A stretch of 64,000 nucleotides of DNA, from contig OY755177.1 of assembly GCA_963576735.1 (NCBI GenBank), positions 8,680,001 through 8,744,000 of the forward strand, in the 5' to 3' direction. Shown piece after piece: positions 21,583 through 33,455 of this stretch. The notes beneath the pieces are model-generated. The model searched no databases. It was not told the origin of the DNA and saw only the letters and a list, made by a program, of their open reading frames with translations. Made by a program: the position numbers and the translations under genes. The DNA is from Bedellia somnulentella. Taxonomy: Eukaryota > Arthropoda > Insecta > Lepidoptera > Bedelliidae. Position 1 is the first letter of the stretch. Each line of letters begins with the position of its first letter.

Positions 21583-21741
21583 AAGACGGTTACCGGCGTA
21601 GGGGCAGGCCGCGGCGGAGATGGCGGGATGATCTCGACAAGTTTTTGCCGGGGTGGCCGGAGTTGGTCCAGAGCCGGGACGTGTGGACTCAACAGGGGGA
21701 GGCCATTGCCCAGCAGTGGGACACTATATTAAAGGCTACAT
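21583..21741 (+). pseudogene. LINE reverse-transcriptase C-terminal remnant (second LINE type)
   Basis: One open frame reads RRGRPRRRWRDDLDKF, then GWPELVQSRDVWTQQGEA, then AQQWD, ending in TAA near 21741. The GRP-RRRW-DDL and W-x-QQGEA-x-AQQW pattern is the C-terminal tail of lepidopteran LINE endonuclease/RT proteins unlike the RTE copies elsewhere in the window. Only the tail remains, followed by a short A-rich stretch. Confidence 0.7.
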
Positions 21742-21747
21742 AAAAAA

Positions 21748-21985
21748 AGTACATACATATACTCACAGCTAGAAATCCCTAGAAGGGGTGGCGAGAGCTA
21801 AGGAATTAGAAATTCCTCAGCTACTTTTGGAAGTAACGTGGGGAAAAGATGGTAAAATAAAGGTTGTTGGTGATGGGTCTCCAACCGCATCGCCCAAAAA
21901 TCCCTTAAAAAGCCCCAATCGTTAGTCTCCTTTTACGTACACCCACCGTAAGAAATGGGGTAGTGCTATTCTAAGCCTAACACAA
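21748..21985 (-). repeat. SINE-B copy, near full length
   Basis: From ACATATACTCACAGCTAGAA (tail side) through GGTCTCCAACCGCATCGCCC to GTGCTATTCTAAGCC (head). Good match to the family. Confidence 0.85.
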
Positions 21986-22310
21986 TAAGCTTAAGATATT
22001 AAAATGAAAAATTTTATGACTCAAAGATTCTTCCAAATGATGGAAAAAAAGTATTTTTTGCATAGTCTAAATAATGTCAGCATTTAAAGAAACACTCATG
22101 TAATCTTCGAAACGCAGTAAATTATTATAATCACCTTTTGAAATTTCAACTATGTAAATCGTAGCAAAAAGTTTGTTCCTCAACATCAATTGAGTAATTT
22201 ATATGTTTTTATGAACTCTTCGTAACGAAATGTGTCAACCTTATCATAATAAAATTAATAATGTCACCTTTTTGTCAGTTAAAGTTAAATTTTAATTTAA
22301 AAAAACTTAC
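21986..22310. other. No recognised features
   Basis: AT-rich sequence. If the adjacent candidate host exon is real, this is intron. Confidence 0.4.
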
Positions 22311-22640
22311 CTTACGTGTGGAATGCACTAAAATAAAAATTAAAAATACACATCAACACTAGATTAACATTAACTAATTTCACATTTCACTAAGAAATCA
22401 CTACTAATATTATGTTGCATTTTTTCACACTGAACACTAATAAATATATGCAATATTTCTAAACATTTACAGAACAAAATAAATTTTCTAGGGATGCTAA
22501 ATTTATTTTAAAAGTTCCCGAGCAAGCAGTGAGAAACTGTTTCAGGAGCTTTCGCGGCTGCTCAGCCTTGTGGAACTGAAGCGCTGAAACGTACTGACGG
22601 ATCGACGCGTTCGACGACAAGCTCCGCGGCGAATTCTACC
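22311..22640 (-). promoter_or_regulatory. Candidate host promoter and non-coding first exon
   Basis: Read on the minus strand, a GC-rich patch (22640-22545) contains a TCAGT arthropod initiator word near 22600. About 290 nt of 5'-UTR-like sequence without a long open frame follow (GTGTTCAGTGTGAAAAAATG; TTAGTGAAATGTGAAATTAG), ending in ACACGTAAG/GTAAGTTT, a strong splice donor at 22311/22310. This is the pattern of a lepidopteran first exon, but no coding exon was recognised to the left. An alternative reading is a 17-nt micro-exon 22311-22327 after a T-rich acceptor. Speculative. Confidence 0.35.
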
Positions 22641-22705
22641 GAGATCTCTATTTTGATAAGTGACCATATAATGCGATATGATATAATATACACACAAGGT
22701 TGCTT

Positions 22706-22764
22706 GATGATCAGATCGTGGCTCAGATGCAGAAATCTGTATATTTATCTGAGCCACGATTTGT
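22706..22764. repeat. Short hairpin
   Basis: CAGATCGTGGCTCAGAT is mirrored by ATCTGAGCCACGATTTG with a loop of about 17 nt. It is a 13-bp perfect stem with no T-run after it; function unknown. Confidence 0.45.
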
Positions 22765-23009
22765 TTTTTGTTAATTGAGTCCACATCATTGTGTTATTTG
22801 TAGGTACATTTATATCATTAGCGTCAATTGCGATGCGTTGCGTAAAAAACACTTGTGGAAGTTCCGTGGGGAAAAGGTTGCAAAATGAAAAAAATGCTAT
22901 ACTTTAAATTCGATCTATGTATTCTGAGTTATTTTTTATTTTGTTGATGTGAAATCGCAAACTGAACGATCACGAATTATGACCTGTTGAGTTTTGATAT
23001 ATATTTATT
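22765..23009. other. No recognised genes; SINE-B scrap
   Basis: GGAAGTTCCGTGGGGAAAAG at about 22857-22876 resembles the SINE-B middle block. Nothing else was seen. Confidence 0.4.
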
Positions 23010-24170
23010 TGACATACATGCATACAAACATATACTCACGCCGCTAATTCCCATTAGGGTAGGCAGAGACTATCGATCGCCACTTCGTACGATCCTGGAA
23101 AGCCTCTCTTGCTTCGTCTACATCAATTAATCTTTTCATACTATGCTCTTTTATTTTTCATAACTCGGACGCCTGCCTTTTTGAGCTCACTCTCAATTTG
23201 GTCCAAGTGTCCAACACTACTAACATTGACTTCTACATTAGCTCTATAAATACCTTTTACCAATTTCCTATCATCCATCCTCTCAATGTGCCCAAACCAT
23301 TTCAACATTGCTTTTTCTATCTTTATTACAATATCATCTTTTACACCTCACCTTTCACGAATCACGTCATTCCTCACTCGATCACATATCCTTACATTAT
23401 AAACTTTTCTGAGAGACCTCATTTCTACTGCATACATCCTGATTACATGCTTCTTCTGCCACTCCCTACATTCACTGCTATACATAAGCGTAGGAACAAG
23501 AACATCATCATGCACAGCCATTCGGGCCTTTTCGGACACCGATTGACTAGACATTTGACTGTCCAGTGCTCCATTAATAGCATTACCCTTTTTCACTCTT
23601 CTATTGATATCTTCACCACACTTTCCATCTCTATTAAACATACTTCCCAGATGTACAAACTCATTCACTTGTTCCACTCTCTTGCCATTAATCTCAATCA
23701 CGCATTCAGTCATATTCTCCTATCTTTCAAAAACCATGGTTTTGATATTATCCACATTCACTTTCATTTCCTTTCTTTCAAATGATACACATGCAATATT
23801 CATCATCTCTTGCAACTCTTCAGCCGACGATGCAAGTAGCACTTGATCGTCAGCATACAAGAGGCATTTAACAATGAATCCACTAATTTTTATCCATATT
23901 CACTTTCACGCAACTCTGTCAAACAGCGTTGAACAAATTAAAGAGCCACGGAGAAGCAAAACAACCCTGTCGGACACCCCTAAAGATGCCAAACCAGTCA
24001 GTGTTTTCCCCGTTTACTCTTATACATGCACTAGAATCATCATAGAGTGAAACTAATGCACGCATAGAGTAAAACCAATGCACGTATAAGTTGACTCCCC
24101 AATCCGAACTTGGATAAAACCTCTCCTACAAACATTTTCTTACTATCATACGCCTTCTCTAAATTAATTA
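23010..24170 (-). pseudogene. RTE reverse transcriptase, 3' half, broken
   Basis: This is the longest RTE copy here. On the minus strand it begins with RT motif A (LEKAYD, about 24150), passes GVRQGC near 23985 and the cysteine- and tryptophan-containing C-terminal region (ECVIEINGKRVEQVNEF; PTLMYSSECREWQKKH; 23713-23348), and ends with the conserved 3' UTR, TAGGGTAGGCAGAGACTATC in plus orientation, and the CATA tail at about 23012. Several frameshifts and stops, plus a deletion around the YADD region (ADDQVLLAS near 23850), show it is dead. The endonuclease is missing (5' truncation). Confidence 0.85.
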
Positions 24171-24842
24171 ATATTTATTTGAGTTCTCCAAATATAACTA
24201 ATCCCTAAATGTACATGCAGTGGCAAGTGCCAGAAATAATTCTTATTTCTCATGTTAAAAAAAACGGATGTTAGAAATGTTCAAAACGAAGCATGTATTG
24301 TGAGAGCATAAGAATGATTTAACTAGTTTAAATCCTAAACAATTGATTTTATATAACTTTATTTAAATAAACAGTTATGTGTTGGTCTATACACTTTATA
24401 ATTTGGAGAGTGCCATTCCAGACAGCTAAAATAAGAACCAATTAGTAAGGCTTCACTGTCTGTTCCTCTGTCCGTTAGTCACCGGGCTATATCTCCTTCA
24501 ACCATGGAAATGAATTACTAAACTAAGTAATTGTAATTTTAAGCCATTTCGTATAATGGCCACAAGAACAAAATAGAATAAAAAGCTTGCTAAATTTGCT
24601 ACATGTTGATAATGAATGATGACAAACCAAATAATGCTGGAAATATTTGCTTAAATAATACTATTTCACATGCAACGTGTGATTTATTGGTGTAATAGTA
24701 GATAATGTTTCGAGGTAGACTTGCATTATAACGTTTTATACTTTCATACTTTAAATTATGCATCAACCAAATTGACTAGATGTATCAGATTAACAACAAA
24801 AAATAAACTTTTTTTGAAATAATTGCCTGCATACATACGCTT
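24171..24842. other. No recognised features
   Basis: AT-rich; no gene or repeat identified. Confidence 0.45.
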
Positions 24843-25085
24843 TGTAGTGTCGGCTTAGAATAATACTACCCCATTTCTGCCGGTGGATGTACGTAAGAGG
24901 CGACTAACGATATTGGGGCTTTTAAGGGATTTTTGGGCGATGCGGTTAGAGACCCATCACCAACAATCTTTTTTTTTGACATCTTTTCCCCATTCAACTT
25001 TCCAAAAGTGGCTGAGTTCTAGTTCCTTAGCTCTGGCTACCCTTTCTAGGGATTTATAGCCGTGAGTGTATGTATGTATGTATGT
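24843..25085 (+). repeat. SINE-B copy, full length
   Basis: It starts TTGTAGTGTCGGCTTAGAAT, continues with CTACCCCATTTCTGCCGGTG and GGGATTTTTGGGCGATGCGG, and ends in the TTTATAGCCGTGAGTGTATG tail with TATG units. One of the clearest copies. Confidence 0.9.
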
Positions 25086-25789
25086 TCCTACATACTAGAT
25101 AGCAACTCGTTAAGAGAACAAGGGCGCGTTCAGATGTTAAGTTTTGACTGCCGCTCGCTAGATCATATTGTCACTCGTCGTTAATTGATAGAAATATTGA
25201 ATATTTATCTGAACAATTTATAATTAATGTAAGTAAGAGAAGAGAGTAGCAATGAGTCCACGGACAGTGAATAATGAAATTTTAAAATGAAGTTAACATT
25301 ATTGTTTTATTTTCCAAGTAATACAACCAGTGGACTACTAACGAGGATCGTGTTTTTAAAAGGTTATAGAATAGACTAGAATAACTCTTTATTGTACATC
25401 AAACACAAATTTACAAAAGAAATTATCATACAGTTTACAGTGAGGTACAATCAGCGGACTTATCGCTAAAAACGATCTCTTCCAGACAACCTTTGGAAGG
25501 TGAGATCGGTAAACTAGTTATCTGGGTAGATGCACAAAACAATATATTATATATTATCACTAAAGTGTAAAATTTTGTAATTATGACCTTTTAAAAGATT
25601 AAAATGAACTAATTAGGTACCGACATTGGTAATTCAAGCAGTACCGAATGAGTCTTGTGGATGCATGTATATATATATATATTTATATTTCTAAGCGATT
25701 GTTTACACCCACTGACATTTAATGACGATCAGCTGTCCTTTTCATTTGCATACAGATTCAGGAGTGAGAGGGCACTATATCAACTTGTT
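25086..25789. other. No recognised features
   Basis: AT-rich sequence with a short TA run at about 25667-25685; nothing else identified. Confidence 0.45.
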
Positions 25790-25960
25790 TCCGTGAATAC
25801 CCTATATACATCCATCAATCTTCTTTAACATGCTCTTTTATTCGTCAAACTTCGGACACCTGCCTTTTTGAACACACTTGCTATTTAGTCCAAATGTGTC
25901 TTCCGTGGTCGTCCTCTACTAATATTACCACCCATTATGAATCTTACACACGTACATTGT
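25790..25960 (-). repeat. RTE C-terminal fragment
   Basis: CATCCATCAATCTTCTTTAA, then ATGCTCTTTTATTCGTCAAA and GTCTTCCGTGGTCGTCCTCT, match the RTE C-terminal coding region in reverse orientation; truncated at both ends. Confidence 0.7.
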
Positions 25961-25997
25961 TTTTAAACGGTTTTATTTTTGATTGAACACATATACT

Positions 25998-26065
25998 TTA
26001 TTTATTTATTTATTTGGAAGACTTACAGCTAAATAATAACGATGCCAATTAAAAGTCTTCACCAG
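25998..26065 (-). repeat. LINE 3'-end fragment with TTTA tail
   Basis: TTTATTTATTTATTTATTTG followed by GAAGACTTACAGCTAAATAA has the layout of a minus-strand CR1/Jockey-group 3' end like 1392-1435 and 63358. No coding part was recognised. Confidence 0.55.
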
Positions 26066-26296
26066 TAGTTTATATAAACGGAAAAATATAATAATTGCGC
26101 TTGATTTGCAACCATTATAGTGCCTATTCTAAAACAAAAACGTATTTATATGTACGTTAACAAGTACAAAGAAATATATATTATTTATATATATATATAT
26201 ATATAAATAATAAATTTATGGTAAAAAGAAACTTTTTTTTTTACTACCACATAATATATAAAACTCTATTGAGAGCTTTCTTTTGAGAAAAACAAA

Positions 26297-26470
26297 CTTA
26301 CGGCCATAGATCCCAAAAAAGGGTAGCCTGAGTTTTAGAGCTAGAAACTGTTCAGCCACATTTGGAAGTTAATATAGGAGAAGATGGTAGAAATAAAAGT
26401 ATTGTTGGTGATGGGTCTCCAACCGCATCGCCCAAAAACCACTTAAAAAAAGGCCCTATAATCTGACATT
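26297..26470 (-). repeat. SINE-B copy, head truncated
   Basis: TTACGGCCATAGATCCCAAA and GGGTCTCCAACCGCATCGCC identify the family. The 5' head is lost after AAAGGCCCTATAATC. Confidence 0.75.
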
Positions 26471-26667
26471 AATGCAATGACATTATATTCCATTTCCAAT
26501 CAATTGCTTTAGTAAATCTTTCTTCCCATAGACTTAGTTTCAATTCCAATTTGTTTATATTAATTCCTGTGTATGTGTAAATGTATATAAATACATACAG
26601 GTGAAGCTAATATAAGTATTTTTAGTTTGATGTGCTTTAAAAGCTTGTTTTTCAGTTTTTTTATTTT

Positions 26668-26850
26668 GAGTCGTGTAGTGTCGGTCGTGTTTGGGCGATG
26701 TGGAATGAGACCCGTCACCAAAAACATTTATTATTACCATCTATTACCCAATCAACTTCCAAAAGTGGCTGAGGAATTTTTCATTCCAAAGCTCCGGCTA
26801 CCCCTTTTAGGGATTTACAGCCGTGAGTATATGTATGTATGAATGTTATG
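26668..26850 (+). repeat. SINE-B copy, diverged
   Basis: GTCGTGTAGTGTCGGTCGTG (head), GGGCGATGTGGAATGAGACC, and the tail GGGATTTACAGCCGTGAGTA with TATG units. An internal deletion removes part of the head region. Confidence 0.75.
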
Positions 26851-27139
26851 TTACAGATTCGTGTTCCTAATTGCAAAACAAAGCACCAATTTTAATTGTA
26901 TATCAATTGGTTGGGATTGAAAAAATCTCTGGGATCAACTGGGATTGAAAAAATCTCTAAGAGATTGCCAATCTTCACAATATTTTACTATTTTTTTATT
27001 ATATTTTACTAGTACTTCTTTGAAGTTTGCACAAATATTTTATGAAAATTTACCTTTTTATGGTTTTGGTATGGCAAAAATTTTTGAAGTACCAATCCGT
27101 ACCCTAATCTATCTTCTATACTATAACAAGACTGTACCG
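26851..27139. other. No recognised features
   Basis: AT-rich sequence with a local direct repeat of GGGATTGAAAAAATCTCT (26914-26931 and 26941-26958). Confidence 0.5.
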
Positions 27140-27480
27140 AGGTCAAAACTGTACATTGAAGAAAAATTAATAAAAACCGGTGGAATATGTTTAATTTTAG
27201 ATCCTGAAGCCAAATTTGCGCTTCTTGAAAAAAAAATTCTGTCTGTCTGTCTGTCTTTTTGTCTGTATGTCCTCATCACGTTAATTCTACCAGACGGATC
27301 TTGATGAAATTTGGTATATTTATGGTAGCTCATACACTTAGCCATCATATAGAATATCATTTATCCCGGATTTCGCAAGGGTTCCCACAGGAGCACAAAA
27401 AAACATAACTTTTATATGGTTCCCTATACTTACACGATTCGTTTTTTCATCGAACGACTTTATCAGACTCTTTATAAATA
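27140..27480. repeat. Degenerate interspersed repeat with TCTG run
   Basis: CTGTCTGTCTGTCTGTC at 27239-27256, then TTGATGAAATTTGGTATATT and TTTATCCCGGATTTCGC, are words common in insect Helitron-like and related repeats. The boundaries and class are not determined. Confidence 0.4.
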
Positions 27481-27568
27481 GTCTTTTTGGAAAAAATAAG
27501 GGTTTCATCGATTTTCATCAGAATGAATGTCCATTTAATTGCTTGTCAATAGTATGCCTACTAGATTT

Positions 27569-27591
27569 ACAGGGTGTCCCAAAACTCGACG
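27569..27591. repeat. Terminal inverted repeat of the DD41D element
   Basis: CAGGGTGTCCCAAAACTCGA follows a TA dinucleotide, as at the ends of Tc1/mariner-type elements. The matching right end was not found beyond 29249, so the element is probably truncated there. Confidence 0.5.
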
Positions 27592-28090
27592 TCAATCTGG
27601 AGCCGGGTGAAAAGGCAAGTCAAGCTGGTTGTCAGAAAAATATAAAAAAAAATCTAAGTTGTATGATTTCAAAATTATAGGCAATATATCTAAGTTGTTG
27701 ATTTTTTTTGCTGTGTAACCGTGAATAACGCTTCTCTTAACTGTAATCAAAATTTTGAAATCAGCTGCTCTAGCTTGCATAGAAAATAGGACTTAATTCC
27801 TAGAAAAACTTTCAAAATAAAACATTGCCTAGTTTTAACTGACTGTATTGAAAAAAAATGTACTACGCGAGTTTGGCAAGTTATTTCAAAAGTTGACGCA
27901 TTTAGTAAAGGTTCTAAAATGGTATAATACTTTGTAAATTAGCTGATAACATGGATAAAAAAAAACTTACTTGGTGAAAATGGCAAAACTTATTGCTTTT
28001 TACATTGGAGCCGATTCCAATGCACACACTGATTAAATTTAACTTAAATGTACCTGTGTTTGACTATTATTATTTTTACTACAACAAATG

Positions 28091-29159
28091 TTAGAAATGT
28101 CTTCCTTCGGCGGCAATACAAGCCCGACATCTCTTTAAAAATGATCGAGCTATCTTTCGAGCGAATCGTCCATTATTTACGAATTCAGCTGCTTCTGCTA
28201 TTCTTTGCCGTAGTTTAAATTCACTTTCAATTGGCTTTTGAATACACTTTTTCTTTGACTGCTCCACAGTAAAAAAAGTCTAATGGATTCACGTCCGGTG
28301 AACGGGCCGGCCACGAGATTGGGCCAGACCGTCCGATACATCTCCCGGGAAATTCTTCATCGAGATATTGTCGAACGGAGCGAGCATAGTGTGCTGGGCA
28401 CCCATCTTACTGGAACCACATTTTTCTGTAAATGTTTAATGGCACGTCTTCTAGTAAACTTGGTAGATGGTTCTGTAGAAAATCCAAGTATAGACCTCGC
28501 CAACGCATCAGGCAACTCAAAAGGACCAATTATTTGACCATTTAAAATTCCGGTCCACATGTTTACTTTGAATCGGTACTGGAACCGATTCTGCCTCGTT
28601 AGATGAGGGTTATCTACACGCCATTCATGCAAGTAACGCATGTTCATGTAGCCGTCTTTTTTTAATGTCGTTTCATCATACCATAAAATTTTCGTTAAGA
28701 AAAGCGGGTCATCCCTGTACCTCTCCAATATTGTTTGGGAAAAATTTACTCGATTTTGGTAGTCCCCGGGTAGTAACGTCTGTACTCGCTGTACGTGGTA
28801 TGGGTGTAATTCATGTCTTTTTAAAATACGATAGCATTCCTCATTATATATCATATAGCATTGGGCACTCCAGTGGTTATGTCAATAGCCCTAAATGAAG
28901 TGCTTGGGTCTTCTTCGACAGCTTCTAGCACCTCGTTTTCCATCGGGTTGGCGGGTCTTCCTCCACCATGCTCTTGATTTGGGAGGTGGCCCTCTGAGAA
29001 GAGTAAACGATGCACATTCGTAAACACTCGATGATCAGGGTAACGAGCAGCGTTTGGGTACCTTTCACAGTAAAGTCTGGCGGCAGTACTGGCATTACAC
29101 CTGCATTCACCATAAATTAGGTGCATATTAGCGTATTCGCGAGTGGTATACGCAGACAT
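28091..29159 (-). pseudogene. Tc1/mariner-type DD41D transposase with DUF4817-like head, broken
   Basis: This is a cut-and-paste transposase relic. The likely start is the Met at 29159 (MSAYTTREYANMHLIYGEC), opening a helix-turn-helix region like DUF4817, with the GGGRP hinge near 28950. The catalytic domain shows first Asp in LWYDETT (about 28670), second Asp in DGCPAHYARS (codon 28404-28406), and third Asp in SPDVNPLDFF. The second and third are separated by 41 residues in one clean frame, hence DD41D. Breaks: a frameshift at about 28855, a frameshift in an A-run near 28420, TAA at 28407-28409 just before the second Asp, and a frameshift near 28245. The C-terminus (AAEGRHF) ends at 28091. 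It cannot make active enzyme. Confidence 0.8.
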
Positions 29160-29440
29160 CTTGGCACTAGTCACACAATAGTCCAGGAGAAAGCAAAGAT
29201 CGTCGTTGAGGGAAAATAAACAGTTCGGATCCAAATCACAAGCAATCACAAGTCCATAAACGAAGCCAAAAGTAGTTAGTACGAAATCAACACAAACGAA
29301 TACGAAAACAAGTGCAGTAAACGAAGGAGCGTAACGTACTGATTTGTGATTGTGATTTGTGGTTATTTTCTAAGTGATAGAACAAACATCATGTAAAAAT
29401 AAAATATTTACAGCTCCTTATAATAAACTCGAGTTTAAAC

Positions 29441-29612
29441 ATTCAGAGTACCCACGTAGTGCTTGGACAATGTACTCACTTGATAAGGGAAGGCGTATCG
29501 CCATTTTGTACGAGTACATCGATCGATCGATCGATCACATGATTAAGGACTACTTAGCCATGTGGGTTTCATCATGATGTTTTCCCCCACCGTCAACAAC
29601 CATGATAAATTA
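29441..29612 (-). repeat. SINE-A body fragment with CGAT expansion
   Basis: TTCAGAGTACCCACGTAGTG to CAACAACCATGATAAATTAG matches SINE-A. A GATC-type tetranucleotide run (CATCGATCGATCGATCGATC) replaces part of the GTACGAATACACTGTCAC block. Confidence 0.8.
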
Positions 29613-31424
29613 GCAAAATAGTAAATTAGTATTAATAGTAGTTGATATTTATATTACTATTATTTGTCATAATACTACATAATACCGCCGCCGTGGCTGT
29701 AGAGTTTATGCATTCGTCAAGGATGTGGGATAGATTTAAGGCTGATGATTTTTATGCTGATGGAAGAAACGACGCGATAGGAGACGACAGATAAATTCAG
29801 TTCAATTTTGTGATATCGTCTTACTGCAATCGAGTACATAATCACGAATTAAAAAAAAACGCTTATATCAATCATGTTAATTGATGATTTGATATCTCTA
29901 AAGCATTGACTCGTTGCAGATAAAAATCCTATATTTATAACTGTGTATGTTGTGTAATGCTAAACAGGAGATGAGTGAATTTGAGGGAAGCAAGAGAAAT
30001 TTCCCAATATCGTGCTAAGTTGAGATCTCTGCTTACCTCAATGGTTACTAAATCTTGCCATTTAATTACACAACATTATTAAACATTAATTATTATTGAA
30101 ATGGACATATTATTGTGGCAAGACGGACTCTTTTCCCTAAATTAAACTTGGAGCACTATTATATAAAAGTTAAGGGCCAACCAAAGGCTGAGCATTCAAT
30201 CAGGTCATGCTGCAATTATGAATCAACTGAAGCAAGCGCTTGAATAGTTTCAAGAAACTAAGGCAATGCAAAACTTCAGAACAGCGAAGATCAAATTAGC
30301 CAAGCTAAATAGAAATCTTAAGGTTTTATTGCAGTAGAGATTAAGTCTCTGAAGAAAAAAAAAGAAACATATATGCGGCAGCAGTGTACCATATGATTCG
30401 TTCAAGTGAATATGTTTGCACAGTTTTATTTATGTAGTTTTGAAAATAGTTTTATTTTAAACTATACGATTAAGCAGGAATTGATGAACTAAATTATTAT
30501 TGAATGAATTAAATGTGATAGTTGATCATATAATGATATATAAACGATGATTTCGGTATCGTTTGAGTCACAAAAGTCCTTAAGACTATGCTGTTGTGTG
30601 TGATTATTTGTTTATGCTAAATTACACGTTGTAAATTATTATTTACTAATCAAAAATATAAAGTCACATTAAGATTTTTTTATTTATTTTATGTTCACAA
30701 GATTGGTATATTGATGATTATACTTAGACGAAGAAGAAGACAAGTTTCAACCACTTTGTTTCATCAACTTGTTGTTAAAACCAGGATAAACGGCAATATA
30801 ATTATTTATGCCATTTTTTTTCTAAAATCGAGGCTCATAAAAATAATAAAGATATATAATTCAACTATATCTTTTCTTCAATTAAGTTAATAAGAGGAAA
30901 TTTGTTGCACTTAATTATTATATAGGAAATTATATATTAATTTATAATTATATATATATAAATTTACTAGTATTTAAAAAGATAGCTATCAATGGATTCT
31001 GGAATATATAAATATATACTCTTCGCCAAAAACTTTAGCGTCAACTGCGGCATCAGCGGCAAAAAGCTTTTAGCCTACGTAGTATTAAAAAAGTGAAAAA
31101 AAATACGAATAAAAATAAATAATATACGCACAAAAATCTTCACTTGCTCGTGGTACGTTTTAAAAATACCAACCTTTGTATTCTGTCAATCTGATCCTTG
31201 TCTTGAATAATCTATGTTAAGGGTTGGGTTAAAAAGACTTATTTTAAGAAATAAATTTACTGGTTTATTTCCGTGGTTTGAATGGCTGGTAACTCATAAA
31301 CGACGATCCTTTAATAACAGACAGCTCAGATTTATTTGTTTAGAGGAGAGAAAAATATAGTTGTTTTAATCAAATTGGGCATACCTATAGTGAAATTTTT
31401 CAAAGTTATCCCTTAATTTCAGTA
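29613..31424. other. No recognised features
   Basis: 1.8 kb of AT-rich DNA. No gene, structural RNA or recognisable mobile element. Confidence 0.5.
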
Positions 31425-33180
31425 TGAAATGAAATGATTTATTTTTTCAGAAAATACAGGTTCAAAAAAGTTGTTGGTTACATAATTTTGCCATTGATGG
31501 CGTGTGAAGTTTGTTTTGCACAATATTATTGATATTTTTTATATAATTTAAATTTATTAATTACAAAATATTATTAAATTTCAAAATAATTAAATTACAA
31601 ATTATAAAAAAAAAACAAAAGATTTAAATAAGAATAAATGTAAACAATATCTCAAACTATTCCACCAATCAGCTCAAATTAAGTTTATTACTTGTTACAA
31701 ATCACAAATATCCAGAAAATCATTTACTGAATAAAAACAGCGGCTAATAAGGTAGCAAAATAGATCTTTTTTAAAAATTGACTAGGTTTTCTCCCTCGTT
31801 TCAACACTTTTTTTTGTTTGAAAAGGGGAACCCAGGTATCTAAGTAACCAGCTCCGTAAAGTGCTCTAATGCATTTCTTTTGAGCTCTGAACGCTCGGTA
31901 GAAATCTACGGAGTTACCCTAAATAACTAAGCCATATCGAAGTATGAAAGAGACATAACCATGATAAGCGGCAGTCGCTGCTTCTTCAGAAATAGTATTA
32001 AAAATACGATAGAGGAAATAGACGTATCTATCGATACGTTTACAAACAAAATCAATATAATCCTTCCAATTTATATGTTTATCTATTATTAGTCCAAGAA
32101 ATTTGGTTGATTTTACTTCTTTGATTATATCACTATTATGCTGTATATTTATATATTTTTTTTACTTTTATAGGTTTGGAATTGAATAAAATTAGTTTTA
32201 AGTAAATTTGTCTTTAAATTATTGCTATTTAGACAATTAACAAGAACGGTCAGTGTTGTGTTTATTTTTTTTCAAATGTATTGATGTTGGAACAATTAGC
32301 TATTATTGTAGTATCATCAGCAAAGAGAATACATTCCATGCTGGTTATTGACGGGATGTCATTGATATATAATAAGAATAGCAAAGGCCCTAGAATGCTT
32401 CTCTGTGGCACACCATAAACGCTTACAAGAGACTTTGATCTAAAAGTTTTCTTTATTTTACTCTCATCATCAATATTACATGTTTCAACGTATTGAAATC
32501 TGTTCGTGAGGTAACTTTATATCCACTCTAAGGCTGTTCCTCTTATACCGTAGCGATATAACTTCTCTATAAGCGTAAAACGACAAATTAGGTCAAAAAT
32601 CTTAGTCATGTTGAGAAATAGGGCTAACATAGGTATACCTTTGTTCAGCGCTTCGGTAATTACTTTGGTCATTCTGAAGCAAGCTAAATTCATTGATGAC
32701 TTTTTACGAAAACCAAATTGACAATTATTAATATTTCGCATTCTATTATAAAATTATATAAATTGTCATATAATACTTTTTCAAAATTTTCGAGAGTATT
32801 AGTAATAATGTAATCGGCTTATAGTTACATATAAACGCTTTTTCATCTTTTTTATGTATAGGTCTTACAATTGATAATGTAAGATTTTCTGGAAATTTAC
32901 CTTCATTTAAAGAGCAATTAATAATGTGGCTAAGTGGAAGGGACAATGGCAAGGCATATCTTTTCACAATTCTTGTTAAAATTTCATCATATTCTACTGA
33001 ATTTGATTTTTTTAAAGAATTCATAATTTTTCTAATGTCTTGTGCACCAGTAGGCGTTAAAAACATCGATTTATTGTTCTGTGGTTTATTCGTTAGGTAA
33101 GTTCTTGATTTATTTTTGTTCGATTTTTGAATGATTATAAAGTATTCATTTAAAGAGTTTGCGATATTTTCATAAACAGT
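31425..33180 (-). pseudogene. Eroded CR1/Jockey-group LINE (RT region)
   Basis: On the minus strand, scattered frames give RT blocks in the right order: NIANSLNEYF (about 33170), SHIINCSLNEGKFPENL (about 32900), CQFGFRKKSSMNLACF (about 32720), a motif A remnant LALFLNMTKIFD where the catalytic Asp is now Asn (about 32610), [20 protein letters not shown] (about 32410-32350) and CILFADDTTI (about 32310). The FADD pair survives. The order and residues resemble the plus-strand LINE at 59222-62204. Many frameshifts follow toward 31800, and the 3' end is probably near 31425. A SINE-A (33195) abuts its 5' side. Confidence 0.75.
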
Positions 33181-33194
33181 TATATATATATAGA

Positions 33195-33455
33195 CATATG
33201 TGTGGTTATTATCATGGTTGTTAACGGTGAGGGAAAACAGCGTGAGGAAACCCACATGGCTGAGTTGTACTTAGTCATGTGACAGTGTATTCGTACAAAA
33301 CGGCGATAGGCCTGCCCCCTATCACGAGTACATTGTCCATGCAAAACGTGGGTACTCTGATCACCAGGTGAAAAAGTCACGTGATGTTCAGAAGTATTAG
33401 TACCTCTGCCAACCCCTTCGGGGATATTCGGCGTAAACGTTTATGTTATGTTATC
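33195..33455 (+). repeat. SINE-A copy lacking the tRNA head
   Basis: It runs from CATATGTGTGGTTATTATCA through CCTATCACGAGTACATTGTC to the 3' end CCAACCCCTTCGGGGATATT, CGGCGTAAACG and TTATG repeats. Almost identical to 58085-58352. Confidence 0.85.

Noticed and set aside
23198..23785. Plus-strand open frame of 195 codons
   Set aside because: It lies antisense to the RTE reverse-transcriptase remnant. The His/Phe/Ser-rich translation is a shadow.
26945..27304. 119-codon plus-strand frame
   Set aside because: Composition follows the AT-rich repeat and the TCTG run; the reverse strand is equally open. No similarity is recognised.
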